Part shown: positions 5,513 through 5,752 of the stretch, in pieces
How positions within the stretch are numbered: position 1 is the first letter of the stretch
Layout of the letters: each line of letters begins with the position of its first letter
From: an uncultured Odoribacter sp.
GTDB lineage: Bacteria; Bacteroidota; Bacteroidia; Bacteroidales; Marinifilaceae
Length of the DNA stretch: 5,752 bases
Assembly (NCBI GenBank): GCA_934725835.1
Contig: CAKVCR010000195.1
Location: forward strand, 1-5,752
Direction of reading: 5' to 3'
Program-made: the position numbers and the translations under genes
The notes under the pieces: model-generated
Database searches by the model: none
What the model was told of the DNA's origin: nothing
The model's input: the letters and a program-made list of their open reading frames with translations, nothing else

Positions 5513-5752
5513 ATGGATAACAAACCTTTTATATTTGGCGTTGCCACATCGGGCGATAATTTTACCGACCGAGAAAAAGAGACGGAGCGTCTGTTGCTGA
5601 ATTTCCGGCATGGTGTCAATACCGTACTGATTTCTCCTCGCCGTTGGGGTAAGACTTCACTGGTGCAGAAAGTTTGTCGTTTGGCGCAATCCGACAAACT
5701 AAAAGTCGTGTATCTCGACATTTTCTCGTGTCGCAGCGATAAAGATTTCTAT
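5513..5752 (+). CDS. AAA-type ATP-binding protein (N-terminal 80 residues, cut by window edge)
   Basis: I translated 80 codons from the ATG at 5513; the frame is open at the window end. FTDREKE (17-23) precedes the phosphate-binding loop SPRRWGKTSL (41-50), in which Lys47 and Thr48 would contact ATP. VVYLDIFSC (65-73) would be the next core strand. This order, with the PRRWGKTSL form of Walker A, fits the ATPase_2 (PF01637-like) group of P-loop ATPases common in Bacteroidetes and archaea. The first position of the loop is Ser rather than the classical Gly, a variation I believe is tolerated in this group. Walker B and the C-terminal domain lie outside the window. Cellular role is unknown; members are often accessory genes with scattered distribution. 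The start is supported by the -7 box 22 bp upstream; no strong ribosome binding site is seen. Confidence 0.88.
   Translation, partial: MDNKPFIFGVATSGDNFTDREKETERLLLNFRHGVNTVLISPRRWGKTSLVQKVCRLAQSDKLKVVYLDIFSCRSDKDFY

Noticed and set aside
5263..5721. Minus-strand ORFs at 5263-5475, 5414-5611 and 5482-5721
   Set aside because: They run across the repeats or are antisense to the ATPase start; residues look like translated AT-rich non-coding DNA.
1..5752. tRNA, rRNA, insertion sequence or transposase
   Set aside because: I found no cloverleaf, rRNA-like segment, transposase motif or terminal inverted repeats flanking a gene.

Overview
The window looks like chromosome of a Bacteroidales bacterium, most likely Bacteroides or a close relative. 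Three things point there. First, several genes are preceded by perfect or near-perfect copies of the Bacteroides -7 element (TAnnTTTG). Second, starts are AT-rich and lack a clear Shine-Dalgarno sequence. Third, the proteins read as Bacteroidetes-type members of their families. A Kdo transferase shows a Gram-negative outer membrane with lipid A. The species cannot be fixed from this sequence.

Layout from left to right. Positions 1-877 (minus) hold the N-terminal two thirds of a MATE-family multidrug exporter, cut by the window edge. A 130-bp divergent intergenic region separates it from a secreted serine peptidase of the S37/S28 type (1008-2339, plus). That gene converges on waaA/kdtA (minus, stop at 2353). 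The two stop codons are 13 bp apart, and one long hairpin covering the end of the peptidase gene can serve as terminator for both. waaA most likely starts at 3582. Its promoter interlocks with the oppositely directed promoter of metK (3790-5103, plus), which has a leader of about 130 nt containing a possible hairpin. A strong rho-independent terminator follows metK.

From 5160 to 5512 no gene is secure. The stretch holds a weakly supported small minus-strand ORF, a 12-bp inverted repeat that extends into a longer hairpin, and a set of 15-bp tandem repeats with internal dyad symmetry. The repeats lie just upstream of, and touch, the promoter of an AAA-type ATPase gene that starts at 5513 and leaves the window after 80 codons.

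The genes do not form one pathway: each is transcribed from its own promoter. MetK (S-adenosylmethionine supply) and WaaA (lipid A-Kdo assembly) are core housekeeping functions. The MATE pump and the peptidase are envelope or secreted functions. The ATPase, with its repeat-rich upstream region, is the only part that looks accessory. I see no convincing new multi-gene system; the most unexplained DNA is 5160-5512.
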